Source: Patescibacteria group bacterium
Lineage (GTDB): Bacteria; Patescibacteriota; CPR2; UBA1875
Assembly: GCA_028694925.1 (NCBI GenBank)
Contig: JAQVJW010000005.1
Coordinates: forward strand, 1 to 46,912
DNA: 46,912 bases
Reading direction: 5' to 3'
Part shown: one piece after another, positions 1-8,665 of the stretch
How the letters are laid out: every line of letters begins with the position of its first letter
Numbering within the stretch: the stretch's first letter is position 1
The notes under the pieces: generated by a model
The model's database searches: none
What the model saw: the letters and a program-made list of their open reading frames with translations, nothing else
What the model was told of the DNA's origin: nothing
Translations under genes and position numbers: made by a program

Positions 1-81
1 AAACAAGCTGTCGACACCGACGGTACGCGCGCCGCTTTCGACGAGATTACGGCTCGCCTTGAAAGCTGGATGAGCACCTGA
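1..81 (+). CDS. C-terminal fragment of a GC-rich CDS truncated by the window edge (...[26 protein letters not shown])
   Basis: Open frame 1 from base 1 to TGA at 79-81; GC-rich coding style; GC hairpin follows at 92-117. Confidence 0.4.
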   Translation, partial: KQAVDTDGTRAAFDEITARLESWMST

Positions 82-134
82 TCGCAACCCCGGAGGGGGT
101 GTACCATCGCCCCCTCCTCCCAAAAAAAACTATT

Positions 135-1238
135 ATGTCAAAAGATTATTACGAAATTTTAGGAGTTAGTAAGAGCGCCTCAACGGATGAGATCAAGAAG
201 GCCTACCGAAAACTCGCCCAAAAGTACCACCCCGACAAGGGTGGTTCTGCCGATGATGAAAAAAAGTTTAAAGAAATGAACGAAGCCTACAAGATTCTTT
301 CAGACCCCGAAAAAAGGAAGCAATATGATCAGTTTGGACATGCCGCACCAGGGGCAGGGCAAGGAGCCCCTGGTGGCTTTAACTGGAGTGACTTTGCCCA
401 AGGCGGTTATAATACCGGGGGCTTTAATATTAACTTTGAAGATTTAGGGGGCATCGGTGATATTTTTGGCGATATGTTTGGTGGCGGGCGCACAAGACGC
501 CCCCAAAAAGGGGCCGACCTTGAAACCCAAGTAACAATCGACTTTAAAGACGCCTACAAAGGGATCGAAAAGGAGATTGTCCTTGAGAAATACTTTGAAT
601 GCGATAAGTGCAAAGGCACGGGGGCAGAGCCAGGAACAAGTGTTAAGACTTGCCCTACTTGTGGTGGATCTGGCCAAGTAAAAACAGCCCGACAAACAAT
701 GTTTGGGACCTTTGCCCAAGTAACTACCTGTACGGAATGTAGGGGCACAGGCAAGATACCGGAAAAGAAATGTATGAAATGTAATGGTGAGGGAAGAATA
801 AGGGAAAGAAAAGGGATTAAAGTTAAGATCCCAGCGGGGATTGAAAGTGGCCAAACAATTCGCCTTACAGGTAAGGGCGAAGCAGGACCCACAGGTATAC
901 CGTCCGGGGATCTTTATCTTTCAGTGATCGTAAGACCCGATAAAAGATTTGAGCGAGATGGGGCCGATATACACTCTGAGGTAGAGATAAGCTTTCCAGA
1001 GGCTGCCCTTGGAACAACGGTTCTGGTAGAGACGGTCGAGAAGAAAGTAAATCTCAAGATACCAGCCGGGACTCAAAGCGGGAAAATTTTTAGGCTTTCC
1101 GGTAAGGGAATGCCAGTCATAAACTCAGGAAGAAGGGGTGACCATTTAGTGAAGATTCACGTTAAAACTCCAACAAGACTTTCAAGGAAACAAAAGAAAC
1201 TCCTCGAGGAGTTTAGAGAAGATAAAAGGTGGCTTTAG
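135..1238 (+). CDS. dnaJ: Chaperone protein DnaJ
   Basis: J domain with HPD (KYHPDKGG), Gly-rich region, four CxxCxGxG zinc motifs. Start at [10 protein letters not shown] (135); the ORF start at 99 lies in an upstream hairpin. Confidence 0.97.
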   Translation: MSKDYYEILGVSKSASTDEIKKAYRKLAQKYHPDKGGSADDEKKFKEMNEAYKILSDPEKRKQYDQFGHAAPGAGQGAPGGFNWSDFAQGGYNTGGFNINFEDLGGIGDIFGDMFGGGRTRRPQKGADLETQVTIDFKDAYKGIEKEIVLEKYFECDKCKGTGAEPGTSVKTCPTCGGSGQVKTARQTMFGTFAQVTTCTECRGTGKIPEKKCMKCNGEGRIRERKGIKVKIPAGIESGQTIRLTGKGEAGPTGIPSGDLYLSVIVRPDKRFERDGADIHSEVEISFPEAALGTTVLVETVEKKVNLKIPAGTQSGKIFRLSGKGMPVINSGRRGDHLVKIHVKTPTRLSRKQKKLLEEFREDKRWL

Positions 1239-1242
1239 GAGG

Positions 1243-2859
1243 CTACTCCTTAACCGCTCGCATCACCTCAGAAAGGGCGGTCACTCCATCTATAGCCTTA
1301 AGAAGACCATCTTGTTCCATTGTAACCATCCCTGATTTCTTGGCCGCTTCCTGAAGCTCCGTAATCGTTATATCCTCCCTGGTCAGGAGTTTCTGCATCT
1401 CAACCGTAAGGGGTAACATCTCAAAGATCCCAATTCGACCCGAAAACCCTAGGCCGTTACATTTATCACAGCCAGCCGATTCAAAGAAGGTGAGTGTCTT
1501 ATCTTTCTTTAGCTCTTCTGGTATTTCATTAAAGACGCTTTGAGCATGTTCATACTCTTCCTGGGTTAGCTGATACTCTTTTTTACAATCCGAACATAAT
1601 CTTCTCACAAGCCTTTGGGCAATAACAAGATTAATCCCAGCCGAAAGTAGCGAATTATTATCGGTAATCTCTTTTAGAAGTCCTAGGGCTGCTGCGGCGT
1701 TATTGGCATGAAAAGTAGAGACCATCAAATGCCCCGTTAATGATGCGTGGAGGGCTACATCGGCCGTCTCGGCATCCCGGATCTCCCCGACCATTACAAT
1801 GTCGGGGTCTTCACGAAGGACTGCCTTAAGCCTTATTGAAAATGAGGAGCCTTCCTCAATCTGACTTTGCGCGATCCCCGGTAGCGCATATTCGATTGGA
1901 TCCTCAAGGGTTATAATCTTTAGGCCTGGCTCATTAAGCCGATTTAAAATAGCATAGATCGTGGTAGTTTTACCGGCTCCAGTCGGCCCAACCACTAGAA
2001 CCATCCCCTGAGGATTGGCGAGCATCTTCTCAACAATTCCCCGATTGTAATCAGAAAGGCCAAGGTCTTTAAGCTCAAGCATGGTTGATTCGGTATTAAA
2101 AAGACGAAGCGAAATATCATGCCCATATAAGGTAGGCATTGTCTCTACACGAACGTTAACAGTCTTCCCCTTAATCACCACTTCGAGCCTCCCCTCTTGG
2201 GCCTCATTCACATTGAGCTTCATCCCAGCGGCAAGCTCTACCTGGGAAAGAATATAGTCATATCTTTCTTTTTTAAGCTCACCGACTACATGCAAAACCC
2301 CATCGATTCGGAAGCGAATCCTAGCCCCGGTTTTTTGAGGTTCGATATGAATATCCGATGATTTGGCTGAAATCGCAGCCGAAAGAATAAATTTCAGGAT
2401 ATCACGGAGAGCGGCTGAATTAAGTTCGGCCTCAAGTTCCTTAAAAGTCATCGCCGAATCGGCGAGCTGTATCTCATAATCCCGCTCTTCTTCGAGCTCT
2501 TGTTTGTGAAGCCCTTCATAGTGGGTTATGGCATCCTTAACAGCATCCCAAGAGATAAGGGCCCGCTCAACAGTAAAATGCTCGCTTAGGTAATCAATAA
2601 TCTTTTCAATATTTTCATTTTTAACGTCAGCTACCCCAACGATTAGGGAGTCCCCTTTACGAAGGAGAGGCACAATTCCTTTTTGAGCCTCATCGACGGA
2701 AACAAAAGAAAGGACATCTGGAGCAAGCTCCATCTTCCGAACATCATAATATGGAAGGCCAAGTTCGGCTGCCCTTGCTTCAACCGCTTCTTCCTTTTCG
2801 TCCCTATTATATGAGGAGACAACGTCTCCAATTACTCTTTTGTTACCCTCCGTTGCCAT
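1243..2859 (-). CDS. GspE/PilB family type II secretion / type IV pilus assembly ATPase
   Basis: Walker A GPTGAGKTTT, GSPE box EIRDAETADVALHASLTGHL, CxxC zinc motifs, N-terminal MshEN-like region. Confidence 0.93.
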   Translation of the reverse strand: MATEGNKRVIGDVVSSYNRDEKEEAVEARAAELGLPYYDVRKMELAPDVLSFVSVDEAQKGIVPLLRKGDSLIVGVADVKNENIEKIIDYLSEHFTVERALISWDAVKDAITHYEGLHKQELEEERDYEIQLADSAMTFKELEAELNSAALRDILKFILSAAISAKSSDIHIEPQKTGARIRFRIDGVLHVVGELKKERYDYILSQVELAAGMKLNVNEAQEGRLEVVIKGKTVNVRVETMPTLYGHDISLRLFNTESTMLELKDLGLSDYNRGIVEKMLANPQGMVLVVGPTGAGKTTTIYAILNRLNEPGLKIITLEDPIEYALPGIAQSQIEEGSSFSIRLKAVLREDPDIVMVGEIRDAETADVALHASLTGHLMVSTFHANNAAAALGLLKEITDNNSLLSAGINLVIAQRLVRRLCSDCKKEYQLTQEEYEHAQSVFNEIPEELKKDKTLTFFESAGCDKCNGLGFSGRIGIFEMLPLTVEMQKLLTREDITITELQEAAKKSGMVTMEQDGLLKAIDGVTALSEVMRAVKE

Positions 2860-2949
2860 GATTATATAATAACACTCGGAGTTTAAATTAAAAAGTTCCT
2901 TTATGATTGAAAAAAAGAGACTTTTAAGGTAAAATCAGGAAGCTAACGA

Positions 2950-3025
2950 GGGCCCGTAGCTCAGTTGGTAGAGCAGTTGCCTTTTAAGCAATTGGTCGCG
3001 CGTTCGAGTCGCGCCGGGCTCACCA
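2950..3025 (+). tRNA. tRNA-Lys (TTT)
   Basis: Cloverleaf: acceptor GGGCCCG/CGGGCTC, loop CTTTTAA, GTTCGAGTC T-loop, encoded CCA. Confidence 0.93.
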
Positions 3026-3047
3026 GAGAAAATACAATAATATATGT

Positions 3048-3140
3048 GGTGGGGTACCCAAGTGGCTGAAGGGGCGGGTTTGCTAAACCTGTAGGTCGGA
3101 TTACTCCGGCGCGGGAGTTCGAATCTCCCCCCCACCGCCA
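3048..3140 (+). tRNA. tRNA-Ser (GCT)
   Basis: Acceptor GGTGGGG/CCCCACC, anticodon in GGTTTGCTAAACC, long variable arm, encoded CCA. Confidence 0.93.
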
Positions 3141-3156
3141 GATAGATATATTACAG

Positions 3157-3247
3157 GGTGAGGTACCGAAGTGGTCATAACGGGGCAGTCTTGAAAACTG
3201 TTAGTCCCGCAAGGGGCACGTGGGTTCGAATCCCACCCTCACCGCCA
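3157..3247 (+). tRNA. tRNA-Ser (TGA)
   Basis: Acceptor GGTGAGG/CCTCACC, anticodon in CAGTCTTGAAAACTG, long variable arm, encoded CCA. Confidence 0.93.
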
Positions 3248-3251
3248 AACA

Positions 3252-3281
3252 AAGAAGGCGCTTACGAGCGTCTTTTTTGTT
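3252..3281 (+). terminator. Intrinsic terminator after the tRNA cluster
   Basis: GAAGGCGCT-TACG-AGCGTCTTTTTT hairpin with T run. Confidence 0.75.
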
Positions 3282-3349
3282 AATTTCATGCTTGGAACTT
3301 TATAACCTGCCGCTGACAAACACCTAATTTCGTGCTAGAATGAGGCCCC

Positions 3350-4087
3350 ATGAAGAATAAATCATTAAAATACTTACTGTTTGCAGTGCTCTTTACCGCT
3401 CTTGGCCTTACGGCTACCTACTATGTCCTTTCGACTCAAAAAGAAGCGGAAAGTGTGACCAAAGAACCAGAAACAGTTGTTGAAGAGGCGAAGGTCGAAG
3501 AAGTGCCCGAAGCAGAAGAAGAGGTTATCATAAAACCAAGCGCCCTTCTTTCGGTCCCCTACACTGTCCAGGCCCCGGAGCAAAGTTGGAACATTCATGA
3601 AGAATCTTGTGAGGAGGCTGTTGTTCTGATGTCCCACTATTTTCTCGTAGGTAGTAAGCTTTCCGTTATCCCAGCAGACACCGCCTCGAGTGCGATGCTT
3701 AAGATGAAGGCCTGGCAAGTCAAAAACTATGGTAGCGAGCCAGACCTTACTATAGAAAGGATCGGAAAATTCGGTAAAAGCTATTATGGCCACAACTACC
3801 GCTATACCGAGAATGTGAGGGTAGAGGACATCAAAAGAGAAGTGTCTCTCGGGAACCCCGTGATTGTTCCGGTGATGACTCACTCCCTTGGAAACCCAAA
3901 CTACGGGCGGGAAAATACTTATCACGCTCTTTTAATCAAAGGCTATGATAAGGATGGGGTGATTACAAACGACCCTGGAGTTTCAAAAGGAAAAGATTAT
4001 CGCTACACATGGAAGACATTATTCTCGGCCATTGATGCTCAAGAAAAGTATCTGAAACAAGCTCGGGTGATGCTCGTCTTCGATTAA
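3350..4087 (+). CDS. Membrane-anchored C39-like cysteine peptidase family protein
   Basis: N-terminal TM segment; Cys region HEESCEEAVVLMSHYF and His/Asp region NTYHALLIKGYDKDGVITNDPG typical of peptidase_C39_2. Confidence 0.75.
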   Translation: MKNKSLKYLLFAVLFTALGLTATYYVLSTQKEAESVTKEPETVVEEAKVEEVPEAEEEVIIKPSALLSVPYTVQAPEQSWNIHEESCEEAVVLMSHYFLVGSKLSVIPADTASSAMLKMKAWQVKNYGSEPDLTIERIGKFGKSYYGHNYRYTENVRVEDIKREVSLGNPVIVPVMTHSLGNPNYGRENTYHALLIKGYDKDGVITNDPGVSKGKDYRYTWKTLFSAIDAQEKYLKQARVMLVFD

Positions 4088-4617
4088 ATTCCAATAATCC
4101 TTGAGATCTTATCGACCGTACTCTCGCCTCTATCCTCTTGCTCGGGGATCTTCTTTACAAGATACCCCTTTAGGATAACGGGGTCGATATCTTCGAGACT
4201 TAGTACTAGTGTTGGTAGGTATTTCTTCTGTAAAGCCACGTAAAGGTTTTTGACATTTTGATTATAGACCATCCAAAAAGAGTGCATCTCTGAAAAAGGA
4301 TAGAACCGATCATCAGTATAGATTCCCATTGGGGTCAGCCGGTAAGAAACATCATGAGGAGTAACTGAATGGACATACCAAAAAAGGATGGCTGAAACAA
4401 CAATCGTAATCCCAATCACAAACCAATCCCTCTGCCAAGCCGAATAGCCAATTATGGCAATGATGATAACAGAGGCGATGAGATACCAGCGGGTTGTCTT
4501 GTCACTTTTCGAAAAATTTGGAGCACTCCATTCAAAGATAACCTTATCGGAGATGTTCTCTTTCTTTGCCTCTCCAGCAAGGTTAATATTCTGATTTAGT
4601 TCTGGCCCTCCGTCCAT
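4084..4617 (-). CDS. Hypothetical membrane protein, two predicted TM segments
   Basis: Hydrophobic segments WYLIASVIIIAIIGYSAW and WFVIGITIVVSAILFWYV; likely start MDGGPELNQ just after the comF stop. Confidence 0.6.
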   Translation of the reverse strand: MDGGPELNQNINLAGEAKKENISDKVIFEWSAPNFSKSDKTTRWYLIASVIIIAIIGYSAWQRDWFVIGITIVVSAILFWYVHSVTPHDVSYRLTPMGIYTDDRFYPFSEMHSFWMVYNQNVKNLYVALQKKYLPTLVLSLEDIDPVILKGYLVKKIPEQEDRGESTVDKISRIIGI

Positions 4618-4631
4618 ATAGTTATTATACA

Positions 4632-5312
4632 TCATTCTCGGGCAAGGACTAGCCCATAAACTTCCTTGGCCCCGGCTTTTTTTAACACTCGGGCGCATTC
4701 ATCGAGGGTTGAGCCAGTCGTCAGGACGTCATCTATAAGGAGAATCCTTTTGGCCTTGACGCTCCCCTCAACCAAGAAGGCCCCTCTTAGGTTACTGATT
4801 CGCTCCCGTCTTTTAAGCCCTACCTGAGGTTTTGTCTCTTTTTGCTTCTTAAGCCCCTCGAAATATGTTTCTTTTAATTCTTGAGCTACTTTCCGTGCTA
4901 AAATTTCGGCTTGATTATAGCCCCTATCATTTAACCTTTTTATTGTTATGGGGACCGCCACAACGATGTCGAACTTTATCTTTTCTTCTCTAACTAAACC
5001 ACAAAGGTATGGGGCTAAGATATCTGAGAGGCTTGTCACCCCTTCATATTTAAAGTTATGAATCACTTCTTTTAAGATAGGGTTCTTGTAATAGCCGTAG
5101 GCCACGCATCCCGTAAGGTGGTGGCCCTCTTTACAGTCTGGGCAAGTTTGCCCATTTCTTATGGGCTTTCTGCAAAATGGGCAATACTGCACCGAAAGTC
5201 TCACAATTTCTTTGCTACATTTGGGGCAAAGAAAGGAGCCAACCTGCGTACAACTGATGCAATAGGGCGGAAAGAGTAAATCATAGATACTATTCTTAAG
5301 CTTACTAAACAT
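4632..5312 (-). CDS. comF: ComF family phosphoribosyltransferase
   Basis: N-terminal zinc cysteines (CISC, CPKC, CPFC, CPDC) and PRPP motif ILLIDDVLTTGSTLDECA; start refined to MFSKLKNSIYDLLFPPYC. Confidence 0.9.
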   Translation of the reverse strand: MFSKLKNSIYDLLFPPYCISCTQVGSFLCPKCSKEIVRLSVQYCPFCRKPIRNGQTCPDCKEGHHLTGCVAYGYYKNPILKEVIHNFKYEGVTSLSDILAPYLCGLVREEKIKFDIVVAVPITIKRLNDRGYNQAEILARKVAQELKETYFEGLKKQKETKPQVGLKRRERISNLRGAFLVEGSVKAKRILLIDDVLTTGSTLDECARVLKKAGAKEVYGLVLARE

Positions 5313-5427
5313 TAGCCTTGATTTTATAACACCCAAGGGATAAAATAAATACATACAAGGAGGGTGCAGTTCTATCGGGGGCTCGGGAGGCTTTCTAGCC
5401 ATGTCTTAAGTTATTTAAAGGAGGGTT

Positions 5428-5868
5428 GTGATGGTCAAAAAGGCATTATCAAAGTTAGGCAGGGAACTTTCAGAAGAAGAGTTCTTCCTTGGAAGTGATA
5501 TCGCAACAGGGACGAATGATTGGTTTACCGAAGGTGACACCGCCGGAGAGCTTGCCGTTGATGTATATGAAACGGCCGAAGACATTGTTGTTAAGGCGCC
5601 GGTCGCTGGGGTTGCTCCAGAAGATATCGATATTACAGCAAAGCCCGATATGCTAACTATCGCCGGAGAACGGAAAGAAGAGAAAGAGGTCGCTAACGAA
5701 AGCTATGTCGCAAGAGAATGTTTTTGGGGGTCCTTCTCACGCTCTGTTTCTCTCCCCTCAGAGGGTGAGGTCGATAAGGCCAAAGTGACCTTCAAAGACG
5801 GTATCCTTACCGTAAGAATCCCGAAGTCAAAGAAACATCAATCGGTAAAACTAAAGATAAATCAATAA
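5428..5868 (+). CDS. Hsp20/alpha-crystallin family small heat shock protein
   Basis: Alpha-crystallin features DVYETAEDIVVKAPVAGV, LTIAGERKEE, GILTVRIPK. Confidence 0.9.
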   Translation: MMVKKALSKLGRELSEEEFFLGSDIATGTNDWFTEGDTAGELAVDVYETAEDIVVKAPVAGVAPEDIDITAKPDMLTIAGERKEEKEVANESYVARECFWGSFSRSVSLPSEGEVDKAKVTFKDGILTVRIPKSKKHQSVKLKINQ

Positions 5869-5884
5869 ACTACATGATATGGAG

Positions 5885-5910
5885 AAAGGGGCCAGCGATG
5901 GCCCCTTTTT
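5885..5910. terminator. Bidirectional intrinsic terminator
   Basis: AAAGGGGCC-AGCGAT-GGCCCCTTTTT between convergent genes. Confidence 0.8.
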
Positions 5911-5924
5911 CTAACCCCGGGAGG

Positions 5925-6566
5925 CTACAAGCCGAGCAAGTGCTTCGCTCTTTTTGTAGCCGCTTGGAGTCGCGTACCTTCATAGTCAAAGGTTGTTCCG
6001 TTGTGGGTCTTGAGCATTTCCATGAACTCGGGGCATTCCGTCTGAGCCTTCAAGAGGTCATCGATCTCTTCTTGTTGGCAGTAGCACGAGAATGATCCAG
6101 CCAAATGGGCCACTATCAAGCCCTTCTGTGGGCCTAAGGGCACAAGACCATTGAGTGTGATCACAAGGCCCTGATTCTCGTACCTTCCATTCCTCACAGG
6201 AAGAAGGGTATGAAGGAGCGGACGAAGGTTTGCAGGCACCTCTGCCGCCACCGAGAAAAGCTGCTTGTTTGCGGCCTCTTCCTTCATATCTCGGAAGTGT
6301 GACGGATTCCCATAACGCCGTAGAACTGAGAGTGAGGTAATCTTTCCTTGAACTGCCTCTTTCTCAAGCATTCCAAGGGAGCGCTTGGTCGCTGGAAGGA
6401 GCTCCTTTGGGACTGCTCCAAGAAGGCTGTTTTTCCCCGCCGCAATAGCAAGAGCGGCTGGGAACATAGGTCCCCCGTCTCCACCGCATGTAGCGAAGGA
6501 AGCGGTCAGCGGCAATCTAGCCGATTCGTCTATCTCAAACACTTCCTTCACCTCCCCGTAGAACAA
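5925..6566 (-). CDS. Conserved-looking protein of unknown function, overlapping the end of the HypC-like gene
   Basis: 213-aa ORF; stop/start overlap with the upstream 6548-6772 ORF; motifs FATCGGDGGPMFPAALAIA and FSCYCQQEE. Confidence 0.65.
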   Translation of the reverse strand: MFYGEVKEVFEIDESARLPLTASFATCGGDGGPMFPAALAIAAGKNSLLGAVPKELLPATKRSLGMLEKEAVQGKITSLSVLRRYGNPSHFRDMKEEAANKQLFSVAAEVPANLRPLLHTLLPVRNGRYENQGLVITLNGLVPLGPQKGLIVAHLAGSFSCYCQQEEIDDLLKAQTECPEFMEMLKTHNGTTFDYEGTRLQAATKRAKHLLGL

Positions 6567-6772
6567 CTGGACTTCTGAACCAGTTTAAGTATATCAAGGG
6601 CTTCGTTTTCTGGAATAGTATTTATAGCTATCTCGCCGTGAGCCAAGATCCAATCACCGACCTTGGCCTTAGGCACAAGTTGAAGAGAAACACGAAAGTC
6701 AGCACCATCGTGTTCGACGATAGCTATCATATCCTTAATCTCCTTTATCTTCATTGGAGTAGCAACACACAT
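6548..6772 (-). CDS. HypC/HupF-like small protein
   Basis: MCVATPMKIKEI...VGDWILAHGEIAINTIPENEALDIL matches the HypC pattern (Met-Cys N-terminus, VGDxxLxHxGxAI). Confidence 0.75.
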   Translation of the reverse strand: MCVATPMKIKEIKDMIAIVEHDGADFRVSLQLVPKAKVGDWILAHGEIAINTIPENEALDILKLVQKSSCSTGR

Positions 6773-6828
6773 ATCTATATATTATAGCCAATAGCAAAAA
6801 ACACCAAACATAAGATATAATCATAAAG

Positions 6829-6852
6829 AGGGCGGGACCCGAAGGTCCCGCT
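6829..6852 (-). terminator. Intrinsic terminator with UUCG tetraloop (minus strand)
   Basis: Minus strand GCGGGACC-TTCG-GGTCCCGC. Confidence 0.65.
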
Positions 6853-6866
6853 TTCGCCTTTGCGGA

Positions 6867-7367
6867 TTATTTACAGAATACTCCGCGCATCTTGGTGCCA
6901 CACTTTGGGCATTCGGTCTCTTGGCAGGGAATACCCCGAGCGTGCGGAGCCTTGGCCCCACATTTTGGGCATTCGCACTCGGCAGAACCGCCGCCGCCAC
7001 GAACCCCGAGCCCAGCACCGCGTCCAAGTCCTCTTCCGGGTCCAACGCCTCCCGCTGGATTCCCAGTTCCATCTCTTCTTGGCATCATGCCACCTCCTTT
7101 CAAGGTTATTACTTTGCCATACACTAGAGCATTCGTTATCTTTGCCTCCGCTCGATGAAGGTCCCGAAGAAAGGTCGGACGAGAGACCCCCATCTTTCCT
7201 GCGGCCTCTTCTTGTTCAAGCCCCTCTGCATGCTTGAGCCGTAGCGCCTCAAGCTCCTCTGCCTCAAGGATAACTGATTCAAGCTCTCTTTTCGGTACCC
7301 CGGCTGGCTTAAACTCCACAATCTCTGGGAAGTAGCTAATCTTTCTTTGTCTTCTTCTTGGTCTCAT
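6867..7367 (-). CDS. DUF134-family predicted DNA-binding protein with Gly-rich linker and C-terminal zinc ribbon
   Basis: MRPRRRQRKISYFPEIVEFKPAGVP...GVSRPTFLRDLHRAEAKITNALVYGK is DUF134-like; C-terminus has CPKC...CPKC. Confidence 0.8.
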   Translation of the reverse strand: MRPRRRQRKISYFPEIVEFKPAGVPKRELESVILEAEELEALRLKHAEGLEQEEAAGKMGVSRPTFLRDLHRAEAKITNALVYGKVITLKGGGMMPRRDGTGNPAGGVGPGRGLGRGAGLGVRGGGGSAECECPKCGAKAPHARGIPCQETECPKCGTKMRGVFCK

Positions 7368-7373
7368 GGTTAC

Positions 7374-7403
7374 ATTATATATGAACATATGTTCACTTGT
7401 CAA
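7374..7403 (-). promoter_or_regulatory. Promoter with palindromic operator in the spacer (DUF134 gene)
   Basis: Minus strand TTGACA-18 bp-TATAAT; perfect 14-bp palindrome TGAACATATGTTCA at 7382-7395; ATG only 6 nt past the -10. Confidence 0.75.
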
Positions 7404-7428
7404 GGGTAAAGTAACATAATTTTTAGTA

Positions 7429-7570
7429 TTAAAAAACAGCCTTAGGGCTGTTTAGTTGGTGGAGAATCGTAGAGGATGTTCTCACATATTATACTAATAC
7501 AAAAGTAATTTTAAAGATTCCAAGTCTTAGAAAAGCGTAGCGCCCCACCGGAATGACCGAATAGGGCGCA
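7429..7570. repeat. Intergenic module copy A
   Basis: Hairpin AAACAGCC-TTA-GGGCTGTTT, core TGGTGGAGAATCGTAGAGGATGTTCTCACATATTAT, and 3' GCGTAGCGCCCCACCGGAATGACCGAATAGGGCGCA shared with copy B. Confidence 0.75.
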
Positions 7571-7593
7571 CGGGTTTTGGGCAGGTGATGTGG

Positions 7594-7860
7594 TCAGGCT
7601 TCTGTGCTCCGCCCGAAAGATATCGCATGACACTCAGCGCACGCCTCCATGCCATTGCTCTCCTCGTCTTCGCAAGGACGCTTCTGGCATGATGCGGCAA
7701 ACCTTGAAACAGCATCTGCCCAACACTGTTCTGGGGTTCCGCCACACGCGTCTGCGTCGGGTGCATCTGCGTCACAATGCCCCATTCTCCCAATTCCGTC
7801 TGGGCACAACCAGGCACCGTGTTCGTCCTTGCGATGGTCGGTCACGCTTGTGCCTCCCAC
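7594..7860 (-). CDS. Small Cys-rich protein of unknown function (GC-rich gene)
   Basis: GTG start at 7860 preceded by AGGAGGTGA; pattern ...CGGTPEQCWADAVSRFAASCQKRPCEDEE...CAECHAISFG. Confidence 0.6.
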   Translation of the reverse strand: MGGTSVTDHRKDEHGAWLCPDGIGRMGHCDADAPDADACGGTPEQCWADAVSRFAASCQKRPCEDEESNGMEACAECHAISFGRSTEA

Positions 7861-7932
7861 TACTTTCACCTCCTCAGGTACTAACGAGAAGAGGGCATAC
7901 CATCTTGGTAGCCCCCTTACGGTCTCATTCGT

Positions 7933-8060
7933 ATGTGGAGCATCGTGGAAGATGTTCTCACGTATTACCAGCATACAGCAACCGCCTTTCATATTCCAGA
8001 GTTGGGTAGTTTATCTGCTTAAAAGCGTAGCGCCCCACCGGAATGACCGAATAGGGCGCA
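7933..8060. repeat. Intergenic module copy B
   Basis: About 90 bp nearly identical to copy D, plus the 36-bp segment GCGTAGCGCCCCACC...GGGCGCA shared with copy A. Confidence 0.8.
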
Positions 8061-8081
8061 GAGGTGCGGGAGCGCTTCTCG

Positions 8082-8426
8082 CTACGCAGAGCTTGTTGAC
8101 CGCTTGCTGAGCCTGACATCCAGGTTGTGTAGCATTGCTCCGAAGAACACCCCTGGATAGACCAGGTAGGCGAGCAGGCGATTCCCACGAGTGTCACCGC
8201 CGTTTGCGGCGAGTGTTCCCTCCAAGTACTCCTTGAAGTCCAGCTTCGGGTACGGTTCGTTGCTCAGGGTCATCACCTGAGGCTCGCCACCGAAGAGCCA
8301 GATGAACAGCGCATACAGCAGGAAGACAGCCCACCCAGCTATCGAGATCCCTCCGAGCTTGATGGCGATCGGGAGTAAAAGCATATAGCCCATTACTACT
8401 CCGACCAGGATCAATATCACATACAT
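8082..8426 (-). CDS. Small integral membrane protein, unknown function
   Basis: SD GGGAGGTG then ATG at 8426 (MYVILILVGVVMGYMLLLPIAIKLGG); hydrophobic segments. Confidence 0.6.
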   Translation of the reverse strand: MYVILILVGVVMGYMLLLPIAIKLGGISIAGWAVFLLYALFIWLFGGEPQVMTLSNEPYPKLDFKEYLEGTLAANGGDTRGNRLLAYLVYPGVFFGAMLHNLDVRLSKRSTSSA

Positions 8427-8507
8427 TTCCAGCACCTCCCGATGCTATTGCCGTATATCCCGTCAAGGTATATGAAATAATATATGTTTTTTATCTAAAT
8501 GTAAACA

Positions 8508-8665
8508 AGAAGGTTCGAACTCTACGATGGTTATATAAAAATAATCCCATTATGATGGGATTATTTACTTGGTGGAGCATTGTGGAAGACGTTCTCAGGT
8601 ATTATAAATATATGTCAGCACCTATTCAGATTCCAGTTTTGAGTAAAAAGAAAAGTCTGGCGTAA
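8508..8665. repeat. Intergenic module copy C
   Basis: GTTCGAACTCTACGATGG...AATAATCCCAT-TATG-ATGGGATTATT hairpin, then TGGTGGAGCATTGTGGAAGACGTTCTCAGGTATTAT. Confidence 0.75.

Noticed and set aside
99-134. 12-residue N-terminal extension of dnaJ
   Set aside because: Lies in a GC hairpin; the DnaJ family starts at [10 protein letters not shown]
444-892. Minus-strand ORFs 444-854 and 554-892
   Set aside because: Antisense to dnaJ; no RBS or family pattern
2935-3135. ORF of 66 aa on the minus strand (GRFELPRRSNPTYRFSKP...TRTRDQLLKRQLLYQLSYGP)
   Set aside because: Antisense translation of the tRNA-Lys and tRNA-Ser genes
3374-3925. 183-aa minus-strand ORF
   Set aside because: Antisense to the C39-like gene; no family pattern
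6860-7237. Plus-strand ORFs 6860-7237, 6892-7158, 6921-7127
   Set aside because: Antisense to the DUF134-like gene; open because of its GC-rich Gly/Cys region
7590-8110. Plus-strand ORFs 7590-8009 and 7649-8110, and the 44-residue extension of ORF 7594-7992
   Set aside because: They cross repeat module B and overlap the better supported minus-strand gene with AGGAGGTGA-GTG start
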